From: Saccharothrix sp. NRRL B-16348
GTDB lineage: Bacteria; Actinomycetota; Actinomycetes; Mycobacteriales; Pseudonocardiaceae
Assembly: GCF_001280085.1 (NCBI RefSeq)
Contig: NZ_LGED01000231.1
Span: 51,185 to 115,184 of the forward strand
Reading direction: 5' to 3'
DNA: 64,000 nt
The translations under genes were made by a program, and so were the position numbers. This document shows positions 17,761 to 26,539 of this stretch, in pieces. Every line of letters starts with the position of its first letter. Position 1 is the stretch's first letter. Below the pieces are notes generated by a model, which saw only the letters and a program-made list of their open reading frames with translations, was not told the origin of the DNA and did not search any database.

Positions 17761-18738
17761 ATGAAGGCGATCGTGCAGGACAGGTACGGCGAGCCGGACG
17801 ACGTGCTGGAGTTCCGGGAGGTCGACCGGCCCGAGCCGGGCGAGCGGCAGGTGCTGGTGCGCGTGCACGCGGCGGGGGTGAACATCGCCGACTGGTTCAT
17901 CATGACCGGCATCCCGTACGTCATCCGGCTGGCGGGCTACGGGGTGCGCACGCCCAAGCGGAGCGTTCCCGGCACGGACGTCGCCGGCGTCGTGGAGGCC
18001 GTCGGCGCGGCCGTCACCCGGTTCAAGCCGGGCGACGAGGTGTTCGGCGAGGGCACGGGCACGTTCGCCGAGTACGCGTGCGCCGACGAGGACCGGCTCG
18101 CCGCGAAACCCGCGGGCATGACGTTCGAGGAGGCCGCGGGCGTGCCGCTGGCCGGGGTCACCGCGGTGATGATGCTGCGGGACGCCGGACGGCTCGCCGC
18201 GGGGCAGCGGCTGCTGGTCAACGGCTCGTCCGGCGGCATCGGCACGTACGCCGTGCAGATCGCGAAGGCGATGGGCGCGGAGGTGACCGCGGTGTGCGGC
18301 CCGAACAACGTCGACCTGGTGCGGGAACTGGGCGCGGACCACGTGGTGGACTACTCGCGCGAGGACTTCACCCGCACCGACGAGCGGTACGACGCGATCC
18401 TCGACCACGTGATGAACCACCCGTTCTCCGCGCTGCTGCGCCTGCTCACGCCCACCGGCGTGCTCATGCCGAACAGCGGGACGGGCGGCAAGTGGCTCGG
18501 CGGGGCCCGGCACCGGGTCAAGGCCGAGGTGATCCGGCCGTTCACCCGCCGTCGCCTGGCGCCGCTGCTCGCCCGGACCACGCGCGCCGACCTGGAAGTG
18601 CTGGCGGGCCTGGCGGAGTCCGGGCAGCTCAGGACCGTGGTCGGCCGCACCTGGCCGCTGAACGACGCCGCGCGGGCCGTCCGGCACGTCGGCGACGGCC
18701 ACGCCCGCGGCAAGGTCGTCGTGACCGTCCAGGCGTGA
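17761..18738 (+). CDS. zinc-independent MDR-family NAD(P)H oxidoreductase (quinone reductase-like)
   Basis: A 325-residue medium-chain dehydrogenase/reductase. The catalytic half starts MKAIVQDRYGEPDDVLEF and contains PGTDVAGVVEAVG; the nucleotide-binding fold has LLVNGSSGGIGTYAVQIAK. Zinc-binding Cys/His of alcohol dehydrogenases are absent, as in quinone oxidoreductases. It probably reduces a quinone or enone. ATG 17761 is used with GGTGGAG upstream; GTG 17755 overlaps the preceding stop and is an alternative. Last gene of the ArsR operon. Confidence 0.85.
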   Translation: MKAIVQDRYGEPDDVLEFREVDRPEPGERQVLVRVHAAGVNIADWFIMTGIPYVIRLAGYGVRTPKRSVPGTDVAGVVEAVGAAVTRFKPGDEVFGEGTGTFAEYACADEDRLAAKPAGMTFEEAAGVPLAGVTAVMMLRDAGRLAAGQRLLVNGSSGGIGTYAVQIAKAMGAEVTAVCGPNNVDLVRELGADHVVDYSREDFTRTDERYDAILDHVMNHPFSALLRLLTPTGVLMPNSGTGGKWLGGARHRVKAEVIRPFTRRRLAPLLARTTRADLEVLAGLAESGQLRTVVGRTWPLNDAARAVRHVGDGHARGKVVVTVQA

Positions 18739-18773
18739 CCGTCCACGCGTGACGGTTCAGGAGTGACGGGTTG

Positions 18774-20555
18774 CTAGTCCGCGGACAGCAGCTGGCCGAG
18801 GGCGGCGTCCACGCCGCGGCCGTCCTCGACCACCGACAGCGTGCCGCCGGTGGACCGGGCCAGCTCCGACAGCGGCGCGCGTTCCGGGTCGGGGCCGAGC
18901 GCGATGACGCTGATCGCGATGTCCTTGCCCGGCTGCTTGGCCGACGCGAGCCGCGACGTCAGCTCCTCGAACGTCAGCCCGCCGTCGTTCACGCCGTCCG
19001 TCAGCACCACGATCCGGTTGCGCTTGCCGTCCTGGTAGTCGGCCAGCATCCGCTCGTACAGCGCGAGCACGCTGCTGTAGAGCTGGGTCGCGCTCCGCGG
19101 CTCCAGCGCGGCCACGCCGTCCAGCAGCGCCTGCCGCTGGGTGGCGACCGGGCCGGTGGCCACGAGCTGCCGGTACGGCTTGTCGCCGTCGAGCTGCCGG
19201 GAGAACTCCCACAGCCCGAGCGACCCGGACACCGACCGGTTGACCTGCCCGGACAGCGCCTGCTTCACCCACTCCATCCGGCTGCGGCCCTCGCCGCCGG
19301 GCTCCTCCATCGACTTCGACGTGTCCACCAGCACGGTGACCACCTGGCCGCCGTCCGCGGTCGCCCACGCGGCCGAGATCTGCTGCGTGGTGTTGGCGTC
19401 GGCGGGCGTGAGCGTGTCCGTGACGGCGGCCCAGCGGATGCCGGGCGACGGCTTGGGCCGCTCGGTCGTCGCCTCGACCCGCAGTCCCGCGCCGGCCAGG
19501 ATCTTCTGCTGGTCCGGCTCGCGCAGGAACTCCCGGAACGCCTGCGCCGCGCGCACCTGGGCCTCGCCGACCCAGTCACCCGCCAGGGGCACGAACGGGA
19601 AGTCCGCGATCGGCGTCGGCCCGCCCGCCGCCACCCCGTACAGGGGCTGTGACGGCGGCGTGCCGCTGTCCTTGCCGGTGTTGTGCCGGTACAGGTCCAC
19701 CTCGAACACCGGCACCGCGCTGAACCCGGCCGCGTTCACCGCCGTGCCGTCGGACAGCAGCTTCAACGCCTCCCACGTGCTCGCGGGCGTCTGCTCGGGC
19801 TTGGACGACGACAGCCGGCTCATCGTGCTCTTCACCGGTTCCAGCGCCAGCATCTCGGTGGTGACCGGGCCCTTGCCCTCGGGGCTCGCCCCGGCCAGCG
19901 CCGACTGCACCGCCATCGCGGTGGCCGTGTTCGCCGTCGGGTCGGGCATGGCCACGGTGAACCGGCCCCACTCGGCGTGGCCGAACCGGCCCCAGCCCTC
20001 CGCCGCGCCCGTCAGGTCGGGCAGGTCGGTCCAGCGGAACCCGGCGCCCGACTGCACCGCCTGCGCCGCGTCCTGGTGCAGGGCGAGCAGCACCGGGCTG
20101 GCCGCGATCGACTCGGGCACGGCGCCGAGCAGGGCGGCGTTCTGCGCGCCGAGCCGGTTGGCCCACAGCATCGAGTCGGTGACCCACGCGTGCGGGCGCT
20201 CGCCGATCTTGGCGGTGTCCCAGCCCTGGGTGAGGCCCTGGAGCACGACCTCGGAGTCGATCGCCTGCACCTCGACCTGGATGCAGTGGTCGTAGACGAC
20301 GGGCCGCTGCCTGCTCCACGCCTCGGCGACCTGCTTGACCGCCTCGGCGACGCTCGGCGTCGAAGCGACCCTGAGCAGCGCCTCGCCCTCGTTGCAGTCG
20401 CCCGCCTGCGCCGCGGCACGGCGTTCCACGAGCCCGCCGACCCAGCTCCAGCCGAGCCACCCGAGCACGATGAGGACCACCAAGCCGACGATGGCCACGG
20501 GCCACGTCGCGATGCCGCGCCGCACCTTCGTCCGCAGCGCGCGGTGTCGAGACAT
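18774..20555 (-). CDS. membrane-anchored solute-binding/von Willebrand factor A protein
   Basis: A 593-residue protein. A signal anchor is at about 17-42 (WPVAIVGLVVLIVLGWLGWS). A long extracytoplasmic solute-binding-protein-like region follows, with LLRVASTPSVAEAVKQVAEA and AWVTDSMLWANRLG. A C-terminal VWA domain has the MIDAS motif DTSKS in VTVLVDTSKSME and TDGVNDGG. Similar substrate-binding/VWA proteins are widespread in actinobacteria; their ligand is unknown. The binding part would face the outside of the membrane. It stands alone and is convergent with the dehydrogenase gene. Confidence 0.85.
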   Translation of the reverse strand: MSRHRALRTKVRRGIATWPVAIVGLVVLIVLGWLGWSWVGGLVERRAAAQAGDCNEGEALLRVASTPSVAEAVKQVAEAWSRQRPVVYDHCIQVEVQAIDSEVVLQGLTQGWDTAKIGERPHAWVTDSMLWANRLGAQNAALLGAVPESIAASPVLLALHQDAAQAVQSGAGFRWTDLPDLTGAAEGWGRFGHAEWGRFTVAMPDPTANTATAMAVQSALAGASPEGKGPVTTEMLALEPVKSTMSRLSSSKPEQTPASTWEALKLLSDGTAVNAAGFSAVPVFEVDLYRHNTGKDSGTPPSQPLYGVAAGGPTPIADFPFVPLAGDWVGEAQVRAAQAFREFLREPDQQKILAGAGLRVEATTERPKPSPGIRWAAVTDTLTPADANTTQQISAAWATADGGQVVTVLVDTSKSMEEPGGEGRSRMEWVKQALSGQVNRSVSGSLGLWEFSRQLDGDKPYRQLVATGPVATQRQALLDGVAALEPRSATQLYSSVLALYERMLADYQDGKRNRIVVLTDGVNDGGLTFEELTSRLASAKQPGKDIAISVIALGPDPERAPLSELARSTGGTLSVVEDGRGVDAALGQLLSAD

Positions 20556-20653
20556 CGTCTTCCCTCTCAGCGTCCGACCGGATACGGCTGGCGAATCCCG
20601 ACCGGCGCCACGCTAACAGGTGGCGACGGCGGATCGGGTGAAGTCACTCCAGG

Positions 20654-21538
20654 TCATCGAGCGGCGACGGGCGCCGCGGCGAGCACCCGGCTCAGCTCGA
20701 TCAGCCTGGCTCTCAGCGGCGTGGCGGCCTCGGCGAACGCGCTCTGCCGCCGGACGTACTCGGCGCGGCCCTCGGCGGTCTCGATCGGCACCGGCTCGTA
20801 GCCGAGGTCGGCCAGGTCGTACGGGCTGGCCCGCATGTCCAGCTCGCGGATCGCCACGGCCAGCTCGAAGCAGTCCGCGACCAGCTCCGACGGTGTCGCC
20901 GGGTCCAGCTTGTAGGCCCACTTGAACAGGTCCATGTTCGCGTGCAGGCAGCCCGGCTGCTCCAGCTCGACCTGGGTCTCGCGGGTCGGCTGCACGGCGT
21001 TGCGCGGCCGTGCCTCGGGGGTGAAGAAGCGGAACGCGTCGAAGTGCCCGCACTGCACCCGCTGCGACTCCACCACCCGGTCGGTGCCCTCGCTGCCCAG
21101 CCGCAACGGCCACGCGTCGTGCCGCACCTGCTCCGGCCGCTGCCGGTAGACCATCGCCCACTCGTGCAGCCCGAAGCAGCCGAGCCGGGGCGCGCGGCCC
21201 GCGGTCGCGGTCAGCAGCCGTCCGGCGAACTCGATCGTGTTGGCCCGTTCCCGCGCGAACGCCTCGACGTCCAGCGTCACGCCGTCGGGGGTGCGCCGGT
21301 AGACGGGCCACTTCAGGTAGGCGAGCGCGGCGTCGCCTTCGAGGACCACGCCGGGGCCGGGGTGCCAGCGCTCCAGCCGTGACGGGCGGTGCGAGTAGTA
21401 GGAGAACATGAAGTCCAGCACCGGGTGCTTGCGGCCGGTGGCCTTGCGCTCGTGGTGCGGCGCCGTCCACCGTCGCATCCGGGCCGCGTGCGCGTCACGG
21501 CGCGCGGTCCACTCGGATTGCGACAAAACGACCCCCAC
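20654..21538 (-). CDS. conserved actinobacterial protein, often labelled 3-methyladenine DNA glycosylase
   Basis: A 294-residue soluble protein with HPVLDFMFSYYSHRPSRLER, WHPGPGV, AYLKWPVYRR and a middle FGLHEWAMVYR. This pattern is shared by an actinobacterial family that databases often call 3-methyladenine DNA glycosylase. I see no helix-hairpin-helix or other glycosylase motif, so I treat that name as unproven. GTG 21538 is used; TTG 21526 is possible. It follows the ArsR-type gene by 6 bases on the same strand, so the two are probably one transcript. Confidence 0.7.
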   Translation of the reverse strand: MGVVLSQSEWTARRDAHAARMRRWTAPHHERKATGRKHPVLDFMFSYYSHRPSRLERWHPGPGVVLEGDAALAYLKWPVYRRTPDGVTLDVEAFARERANTIEFAGRLLTATAGRAPRLGCFGLHEWAMVYRQRPEQVRHDAWPLRLGSEGTDRVVESQRVQCGHFDAFRFFTPEARPRNAVQPTRETQVELEQPGCLHANMDLFKWAYKLDPATPSELVADCFELAVAIRELDMRASPYDLADLGYEPVPIETAEGRAEYVRRQSAFAEAATPLRARLIELSRVLAAAPVAAR

Positions 21539-21544
21539 AAGACA

Positions 21545-22444
21545 TCAGGGTACTTCGCCCTGGACGAGGGCCAGTCCGAGCCCGGTGCGCAGCGACACCA
21601 CCTCACGCCCTTCACGGCGGCTGACCGCGAGACCGGCCGCCCGCAGCACGCCGAGGTGCTGCGACACCGCGCCCACCGTCACGCCGAGCCGGGTCGCCAG
21701 CTCGGTGACCGTGCTGGGGCGTTCCAGCTCGCACAGCAGTCGGGCACGGGTCTGGCCGACCAGGCGGGCCAGCGCGTCGTGCGTCGGCGCGTCCGACCGC
21801 TCCCACAGGGAGCCGAAGCCGTGCGCCGGGTAGCACAGCGCGAGGCGGACCGGGCTGTCGCGGAGGTAGGAGTGTGGCCAGGTGAACGCTGACGGCACCA
21901 GCACGAGGTCCCGCTCGCCGATGTCGACGGTCCGGTCGGCCACGGTGAGGTGCGGGTTCCGGTACGACACGTCCGGGTGCAGTTCGGCCAGCACCGTCGG
22001 CCCGCCCGCTTCGACCATCCGCCGTCCGCGCCGCTCCACGTCGCCCTGGAGGACGCCCTCCAGCCGTGGCCAGATCGGCGCGATGATCGCGTCGTGCACG
22101 GCGTGCAGCCGTTCCTGCATGGCGGCGATGGCCCGGGGCGGGTCGGCGAGCAGGCGGGGGTCGTCGACGGCCGCCGCGATCCGCTCCGGGCCCGCCTTGG
22201 CCACGGCGTCGATCTCGACCCCGACGCGCTCGGACCGCACGCCCGGCGTCGGGATCAGGAACTCCGGCACCACCGGTCTGGTCACCAGGACGTGCAGCAG
22301 GGACCGGTCCTCGCCCAGGCCGAGCAGGCGTCGTTCGGCCCACGCGATCCAGCGCTGGTGCACCGGGGAGAGGCTGGGGGCGGCCAGCACGCGCAGGCCG
22401 GCGATCGTCTCCCAGAGCGGTGAGACGGCGAAGCGGAGAGCCAT
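21545..22444 (-). CDS. ArsR/SmtB-type regulator with N-terminal DUF5937-like domain
   Basis: A 299-residue protein. The N-terminal ~200 residues (MALRFAVSPLWETIAGLRVL) match the effector part of a long ArsR subgroup. The C-terminal winged helix has ALARLVGQTRARLLCELERP and TVTELATRLGVTVGAVSQHL, then GVLRAAGLAVSRREGREV. Metal-binding Cys are absent. It is divergent from an MFS transporter with 59 bases between the starts, and probably controls it. Start ATG 22444. Confidence 0.83.
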   Translation of the reverse strand: MALRFAVSPLWETIAGLRVLAAPSLSPVHQRWIAWAERRLLGLGEDRSLLHVLVTRPVVPEFLIPTPGVRSERVGVEIDAVAKAGPERIAAAVDDPRLLADPPRAIAAMQERLHAVHDAIIAPIWPRLEGVLQGDVERRGRRMVEAGGPTVLAELHPDVSYRNPHLTVADRTVDIGERDLVLVPSAFTWPHSYLRDSPVRLALCYPAHGFGSLWERSDAPTHDALARLVGQTRARLLCELERPSTVTELATRLGVTVGAVSQHLGVLRAAGLAVSRREGREVVSLRTGLGLALVQGEVP

Positions 22445-22503
22445 GAGTTCAGTCCACGCTAAAACGTCCAGGGGCGCCGGCCCTAGTTGGCAGGGTGTGG
22501 ACC

Positions 22504-23709
22504 ATGTCCAGGGGGTGGGTGCGGCTGCAGGCCGTCGTGGTGTCCGGTTCGGTGGCCGAAGGCCTGATGTTGTCGGTGCTGCCGTGGATCGCGGCGACGA
22601 TCACCTCCGACCCGCGGCAGCTGTCGCTGGTCAACGTGGTCGGCCAGTCGCCGTGGCTGGTGTTCTCGCTGTTCGCGGGCGTGTTGATCGACCGGGTGCG
22701 GCGGCGGGTGGTGCTGGCGTCGGCGTACGCGGTGCAGGGGTGCGCGGCGTTGGCGCTCGCCGTGGCGGGTGTGACCGACGCGTTGAGCCTGCCGCTGCTG
22801 GTGGTCCTGGCGTTCGTGGTGACGTCGGCGCAGGTGCTCGGCGACGGCACGACGGGCGCGCTGGTGCCGGAGGTGGTGGAGCCGGGCCGGCTGCCGGCGG
22901 CGAACACGCGGCTGATGGTGCTCGACCGGGGCGTGGTGCAGTTCGTGGTGCCGCCGGTGGCGGGCTTCCTCGTGGCGTTCGGCCTCGGCACGCCCGCATG
23001 GGTGGCCTTCGTGGCCGCGCTGGTGGCGTTGGCGCTGGTCCGGGGGCTGACGTCGGCTCCGGTGACGCCGTCGACCAAGCACCCGTTGCGCGACATCGGG
23101 GACGGGCTGAGGTTCCTGGTCGCCACGCGGCTGCTGCTGTCGATCACGGTGGCGGTGGGGCTCGGGTCGTTCGCGGCGGCCGCGACGATGGCGATGTTCG
23201 TGCTGTACGTGAAGGAGCTGCTGGGGCTGGGCGCGGTCGGCTACGGCGTGATGCAGGCGGTGCTGGCGGCCGGGTGGGTGGTGTCGTCGTTCGTGGTCGG
23301 CCGGGTGGTCGACCGGCTCGGGTACGCGTGGTCGATGCGGCTGGCCCAGGTCGGGATGGTGGTGACCATCGCGTTGTTCGCCGTGCTGCCGCCGTGGGCG
23401 TGGGCGGTCGGGGTGGTGATGTTCGCCCAGTCGGCGACCGTGATGGTGTGGAACGTCTGCTCGCAGTCCAGCCGGCAGCGCTTCACACCGCCCGCGCTGC
23501 TCGGCCGGGTGCTCACCAGCCACCGTGCGCTGGCTTGGGGGCTGACGCCGCTGGGCGCTCTGGCGGGCGGGTTCGTGGCGGCGGGGTTCGGGCTGCGCGC
23601 GGTGTGGGTGATGGCCGCGCTGATCCAGCTCGGCGCCCTGACCACCGCGTGGCTCGGCCTCTCACCGCGGGCGTTCCGGGAGGCGGAACTGGCGGCGGCC
23701 ACCCGGTGA
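22504..23709 (+). CDS. major facilitator superfamily transporter
   Basis: A 401-residue membrane protein with about 12 hydrophobic segments. The MFS loop 2-3 motif appears as FAGVLIDRVRRRVVL and its second-half counterpart as FVVGRVVDRLGYAWSMR. The profile fits drug/metabolite exporters of the MFS_3 type. It probably exports a small toxic molecule sensed by the divergent ArsR-type regulator. ATG 22504 is preferred; GTG 22495 adds three residues. Confidence 0.85.
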   Translation: MSRGWVRLQAVVVSGSVAEGLMLSVLPWIAATITSDPRQLSLVNVVGQSPWLVFSLFAGVLIDRVRRRVVLASAYAVQGCAALALAVAGVTDALSLPLLVVLAFVVTSAQVLGDGTTGALVPEVVEPGRLPAANTRLMVLDRGVVQFVVPPVAGFLVAFGLGTPAWVAFVAALVALALVRGLTSAPVTPSTKHPLRDIGDGLRFLVATRLLLSITVAVGLGSFAAAATMAMFVLYVKELLGLGAVGYGVMQAVLAAGWVVSSFVVGRVVDRLGYAWSMRLAQVGMVVTIALFAVLPPWAWAVGVVMFAQSATVMVWNVCSQSSRQRFTPPALLGRVLTSHRALAWGLTPLGALAGGFVAAGFGLRAVWVMAALIQLGALTTAWLGLSPRAFREAELAAATR

Positions 23710-23739
23710 CGCCCACGGGCCGCGCCGCGCGGGGTGGTG

Positions 23740-24012
23740 TCAGAGTGGGGGGATCAGGCCCGGGAACTTGCGCGCGCCGACGCAGTGCGGGCACTCGCGG
23801 CCGTTGTCGACGGTTCGCGGAGCGCCCCCGATCACCGCGGACGTCGGGTTGGCGATGAACCCCGCCCCGCCGCACAGGTGGCAGATGGTGCGGGGTTCGG
23901 AGGTCACGCCGAACAGGTCGTCCTCGTCCTCGACGTCATCGTCGTCGAACCCGTCCTCGTCCTCTTCCGGGTCGAAGTCGTCCTCGTCGTCGTCATCCTC
24001 ACGCGGATCCAC
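23740..24012 (-). CDS. acidic zinc-ribbon-like protein
   Basis: A 90-residue protein. The first ~35 residues are almost only Asp and Glu, followed by ICHLCGGAGF and ECPHCVGARKFPG. The two CxxC pairs suggest a single zinc ribbon or DnaJ-type CxxCxGxG knuckle. It starts with GTG 24012. The gene is convergent with the MFS gene. Role unknown; acidic-tail zinc proteins of this size recur in actinobacteria. Confidence 0.7.
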   Translation of the reverse strand: MDPREDDDDEDDFDPEEDEDGFDDDDVEDEDDLFGVTSEPRTICHLCGGAGFIANPTSAVIGGAPRTVDNGRECPHCVGARKFPGLIPPL

Positions 24013-24072
24013 GTGACCAACCGTAGTCGGGTGGGACCGGCCGCGCGCCGGCGGACCGGTCCCACCCCGCGG

Positions 24073-25230
24073 TCACGGCCGCTGCCTCGGCTGGTCCACG
24101 AAGCTCTGCGCGGTAATCGCGTACGAGCCGAAACCGAGCAGTTCGAAGGTGTCCGGGTCGAACACGAGCGCCCTGTCCCGTAGATCATCGCTCCCCGACC
24201 TGGGCGTGGAGAGGGTGATGCCGAGCCCTCGACGTCCGGCGCCGTCCCGGGCGTCCGGCACCACCTGGAGCCGAGGCTCCCGGGCGAGTGCCTCGTACAG
24301 CGCGGCCCTGGAGAGCGGCGGTACGTACATGCCGTGGCTCCACACGAGCATCCTGGGCGAGTAGCTGATCGGCGTGCCTTCCTCGGCCGCGTTCATGTAG
24401 GCGACCATGGCATCCACGTCGGTCGGCAGGCGGGACAGGTACGCCGGGTTCGGCATGCACGGCTGCGTGGCGCCGGACACGATCTTGAAGTCCTCGAGCA
24501 CCGCCGCCTGCCCGTCCCGGCACCCCGGGACGTCCCGCTCGCGGCCGTCGTGGTCGACGTACACCCCGTCGCGGGTGCCGTCGACCGACAGCCAGGACTC
24601 CCTCCAGTTCCCGTCCGCCTGCTCGATCCGCTGGTACACGAACTGGTCGGGCCGGGGCGGGGAGGTGGGGTCGGCGCGGGCGATCCGGGCGGCGTGGTTG
24701 AGCAGCCGCACCGCGTCGGTCACCGGCTGTGCCGAAGCCGGCGGCGTGGCCGCGGCCCGCCCGTCGGACGGCACCTGGCCGAACGCGATCAGGCTGATCG
24801 TCACGGCGACGGCCGCCACGAGCAGCAGCACGTCGCGGTCCTCGGCGGACAGCCCGTCGAGCGCGCCCGCCAGCCGCGACCGCACGGCCCACGCGGTCAC
24901 CTCGGCGGCGACGCGGTCCGCGTGGTCGTGCTCGTCGGTGTCCGCCGCGCGGTCCCGGTAGCGGTGTGCCTCGTGCCTGCGGTGCTGTCCGACGAGGTTC
25001 GTCGCGATGCCGTACAGCCACGGCCGGGCGTCCGGTCTGGCCCGGTCGTAGCGCTGCCGCTTGTCGAACGCGGCGAGGAACGTCTCGGCCACGAGGTCGT
25101 CCGCGACCTGGGCGCCGAGCCTGCGCTCGAGGTACCGCCGGATGTGCGGCGCGTGCCGGTCGAAGATCGCCGCGAAGGCGTCCGGCTCGTGCCGCGACCG
25201 GTCGATGATCTCGGCGTCGGTGGGTGTCAT
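24073..25230 (-). CDS. ECF sigma region 2 fused to a CU044_5270-type membrane protein
   Basis: A 385-residue hybrid. Residues 1-120 are ECF sigma region 2: AFAAIFDRHAPHIRRYLERR, DDLVAETFLAAF and DARPWLYGIATNLV. At DGLSAEDRDVLLLVA, where region 4 should begin, the chain runs instead into a membrane helix (AVAVTISLIAFGQV). The rest is a CU044_5270-family extracytoplasmic part (RPDQFVYQRIEQADG, WLSVDGTRDG). In relatives these are two adjacent genes: a complete sigma factor and the membrane protein. Region 4 and the partner's N-terminus are missing, so an in-frame deletion is inferred near 24813-24820. ATG 25230 has GGAAAGG upstream. Confidence 0.8.
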   Translation of the reverse strand: MTPTDAEIIDRSRHEPDAFAAIFDRHAPHIRRYLERRLGAQVADDLVAETFLAAFDKRQRYDRARPDARPWLYGIATNLVGQHRRHEAHRYRDRAADTDEHDHADRVAAEVTAWAVRSRLAGALDGLSAEDRDVLLLVAAVAVTISLIAFGQVPSDGRAAATPPASAQPVTDAVRLLNHAARIARADPTSPPRPDQFVYQRIEQADGNWRESWLSVDGTRDGVYVDHDGRERDVPGCRDGQAAVLEDFKIVSGATQPCMPNPAYLSRLPTDVDAMVAYMNAAEEGTPISYSPRMLVWSHGMYVPPLSRAALYEALAREPRLQVVPDARDGAGRRGLGITLSTPRSGSDDLRDRALVFDPDTFELLGFGSYAITAQSFVDQPRQRP

Positions 25231-25378
25231 GGTGGCCTTTCCGGCTGGTTCCCGGTGAAGGGCGGTCACCTGTTATCCGCCGTCGGGCCGGATCGGGTTC
25301 GCGGGTGTGAGCGGAAGTTGACCGGTGTGTGAGGCCCCCTGGAGTAGCAAGGACCCACAAGCGGATCAGGGGGAGCAA

Positions 25379-26053
25379 GTGGACAAGGTGAACGCAGTGC
25401 CGCGCCATCGTCCCGGCGGCGCGGTCGAAGGCCGGATCCTCACCACGCCGGTGGGGCTGGCGTTCCCGCGGGACGTCACGTTCGAGTCGTGGGAGCAGGC
25501 GGGGCAGCGGATCTCCCGCATCGCCAGCTCGTCGGCGTGGTACTTGGGCGACTGGCTGGTCTTCGGGCAGGACAGGTACACCGACAGGTACCGTCGGGCG
25601 GTCGAAGCTGTGGGGCTCGACTACCAGACGTTGCGCAACTACGCGTGGATCGCGCGCAAGTTCGAGGCGTCGCGCCGCCGCCAGGGGCTGCCGTTCCAGC
25701 ACCACGCGGAGGTGGCCGCGCTGCCGCCCGCCGAGCAGGACGAGTGGCTCGACCGGGCGCAGCGGGAGGGCTGGTCGCGCACGGCGCTGCGGCGGGCGTT
25801 GCGGGAGAGCCGCGACCCCGGCTCGCGGTCGTCGGCGCGGGTGGTGATGCCGCGGGTCAACGCGGACGGCGACGCGGTGGACCGGTGGCGGCGGGCCGCG
25901 ATGGCCGCCAACGCCGACTTCGAGGCGTGGATCGTGGCGGCCCTCGACCGCGCCGCCGACCGGGACCTCGAGCTGGTCAGCGTGCCGCCGCTGGCGGAAC
26001 TGCCCGCCGAGCGGGAGTTCCTCAGCCTGCCCGCTGTGCGGCCGGCGTCATGA
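25379..26053 (+). CDS. LmbU-family transcriptional regulator
   Basis: A 224-residue protein. The LmbU core is clear: GLAFPRDVTFESWEQAGQRI, ASSSAWYLGDWLVFGQDRY, DYQTLRNYAWIARKFE and FQHHAEVAALPPAEQDEWLD. LmbU is the DNA-binding activator of lincomycin genes in Streptomyces, and relatives regulate antibiotic clusters. No biosynthetic cluster surrounds this copy. GTG 25379 follows AGGGGGA at a spacing of 4. Its end overlaps the convergent SnoaL-like gene by 32 bases. Confidence 0.85.
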   Translation: MDKVNAVPRHRPGGAVEGRILTTPVGLAFPRDVTFESWEQAGQRISRIASSSAWYLGDWLVFGQDRYTDRYRRAVEAVGLDYQTLRNYAWIARKFEASRRRQGLPFQHHAEVAALPPAEQDEWLDRAQREGWSRTALRRALRESRDPGSRSSARVVMPRVNADGDAVDRWRRAAMAANADFEAWIVAALDRAADRDLELVSVPPLAELPAEREFLSLPAVRPAS

Positions 26054-26474
26054 TGTGCTGGTTGCCGGCGGCCCACGTCGTGGTCATGGTGACCGCGTCG
26101 ATGAGCCAGCCGCCCTCGGCGCGCACGAGGCCGAAGCGGTAGTGGCCGCCCAGGGTCCAGGTCGGCTCGCCGTGCGGGTTCGCCAGCACGTGCACGGCCT
26201 GGAACTGGGCGGTGGCCACGGCCCGGTCGCCGTCGACGTCGACCAGGTGGTTGGACACGAGGTGCTGCGTCGCGTCGAGGCCGCCGAGCCCGGCGCGCCA
26301 CCCGGCGACGATGTCGGTGGCCTTGAGCCGGGCGGGCTCGCCGCCGGTGAGGCTGGTGTAGTCGAGGTCCACCTCGTCGGCGAACACGGTGAGCAGGGCG
26401 TCCCAGTCCCGGCGGTCGGCGAACCACGCCATGCGGGTGGTCGCCTCGACGATCTCGAAGCGGTCGTTGATCAC
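26022..26474 (-). CDS. SnoaL-like/NTF2-fold protein
   Basis: A 150-residue protein of the nuclear transport factor 2-like fold, SnoaL_4 type: an N-terminal helix EATTRMAWFADRRDWDALL, then FADEVDLDYTSL and HYRFGLVRAEGGWLIDAVTM. Members are cyclases, isomerases or dehydratases. The reaction is not determinable here. The start is GTG 26474. It is convergent with the LmbU-like gene with overlapping ends. Confidence 0.8.
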   Translation of the reverse strand: MINDRFEIVEATTRMAWFADRRDWDALLTVFADEVDLDYTSLTGGEPARLKATDIVAGWRAGLGGLDATQHLVSNHLVDVDGDRAVATAQFQAVHVLANPHGEPTWTLGGHYRFGLVRAEGGWLIDAVTMTTTWAAGNQHIMTPAAQRAG

Positions 26475-26539
26475 GACGAAGACCCTAGGCGGACGACGGT
26501 GGCGCGGGTGCCGGAATTACGACACCCGCGCCACCCCGT

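Noticed and set aside
20654..21538. Confident call as DNA glycosylase
   Set aside because: The name is common for this family, but no glycosylase motif can be seen, so only the family pattern is reported.
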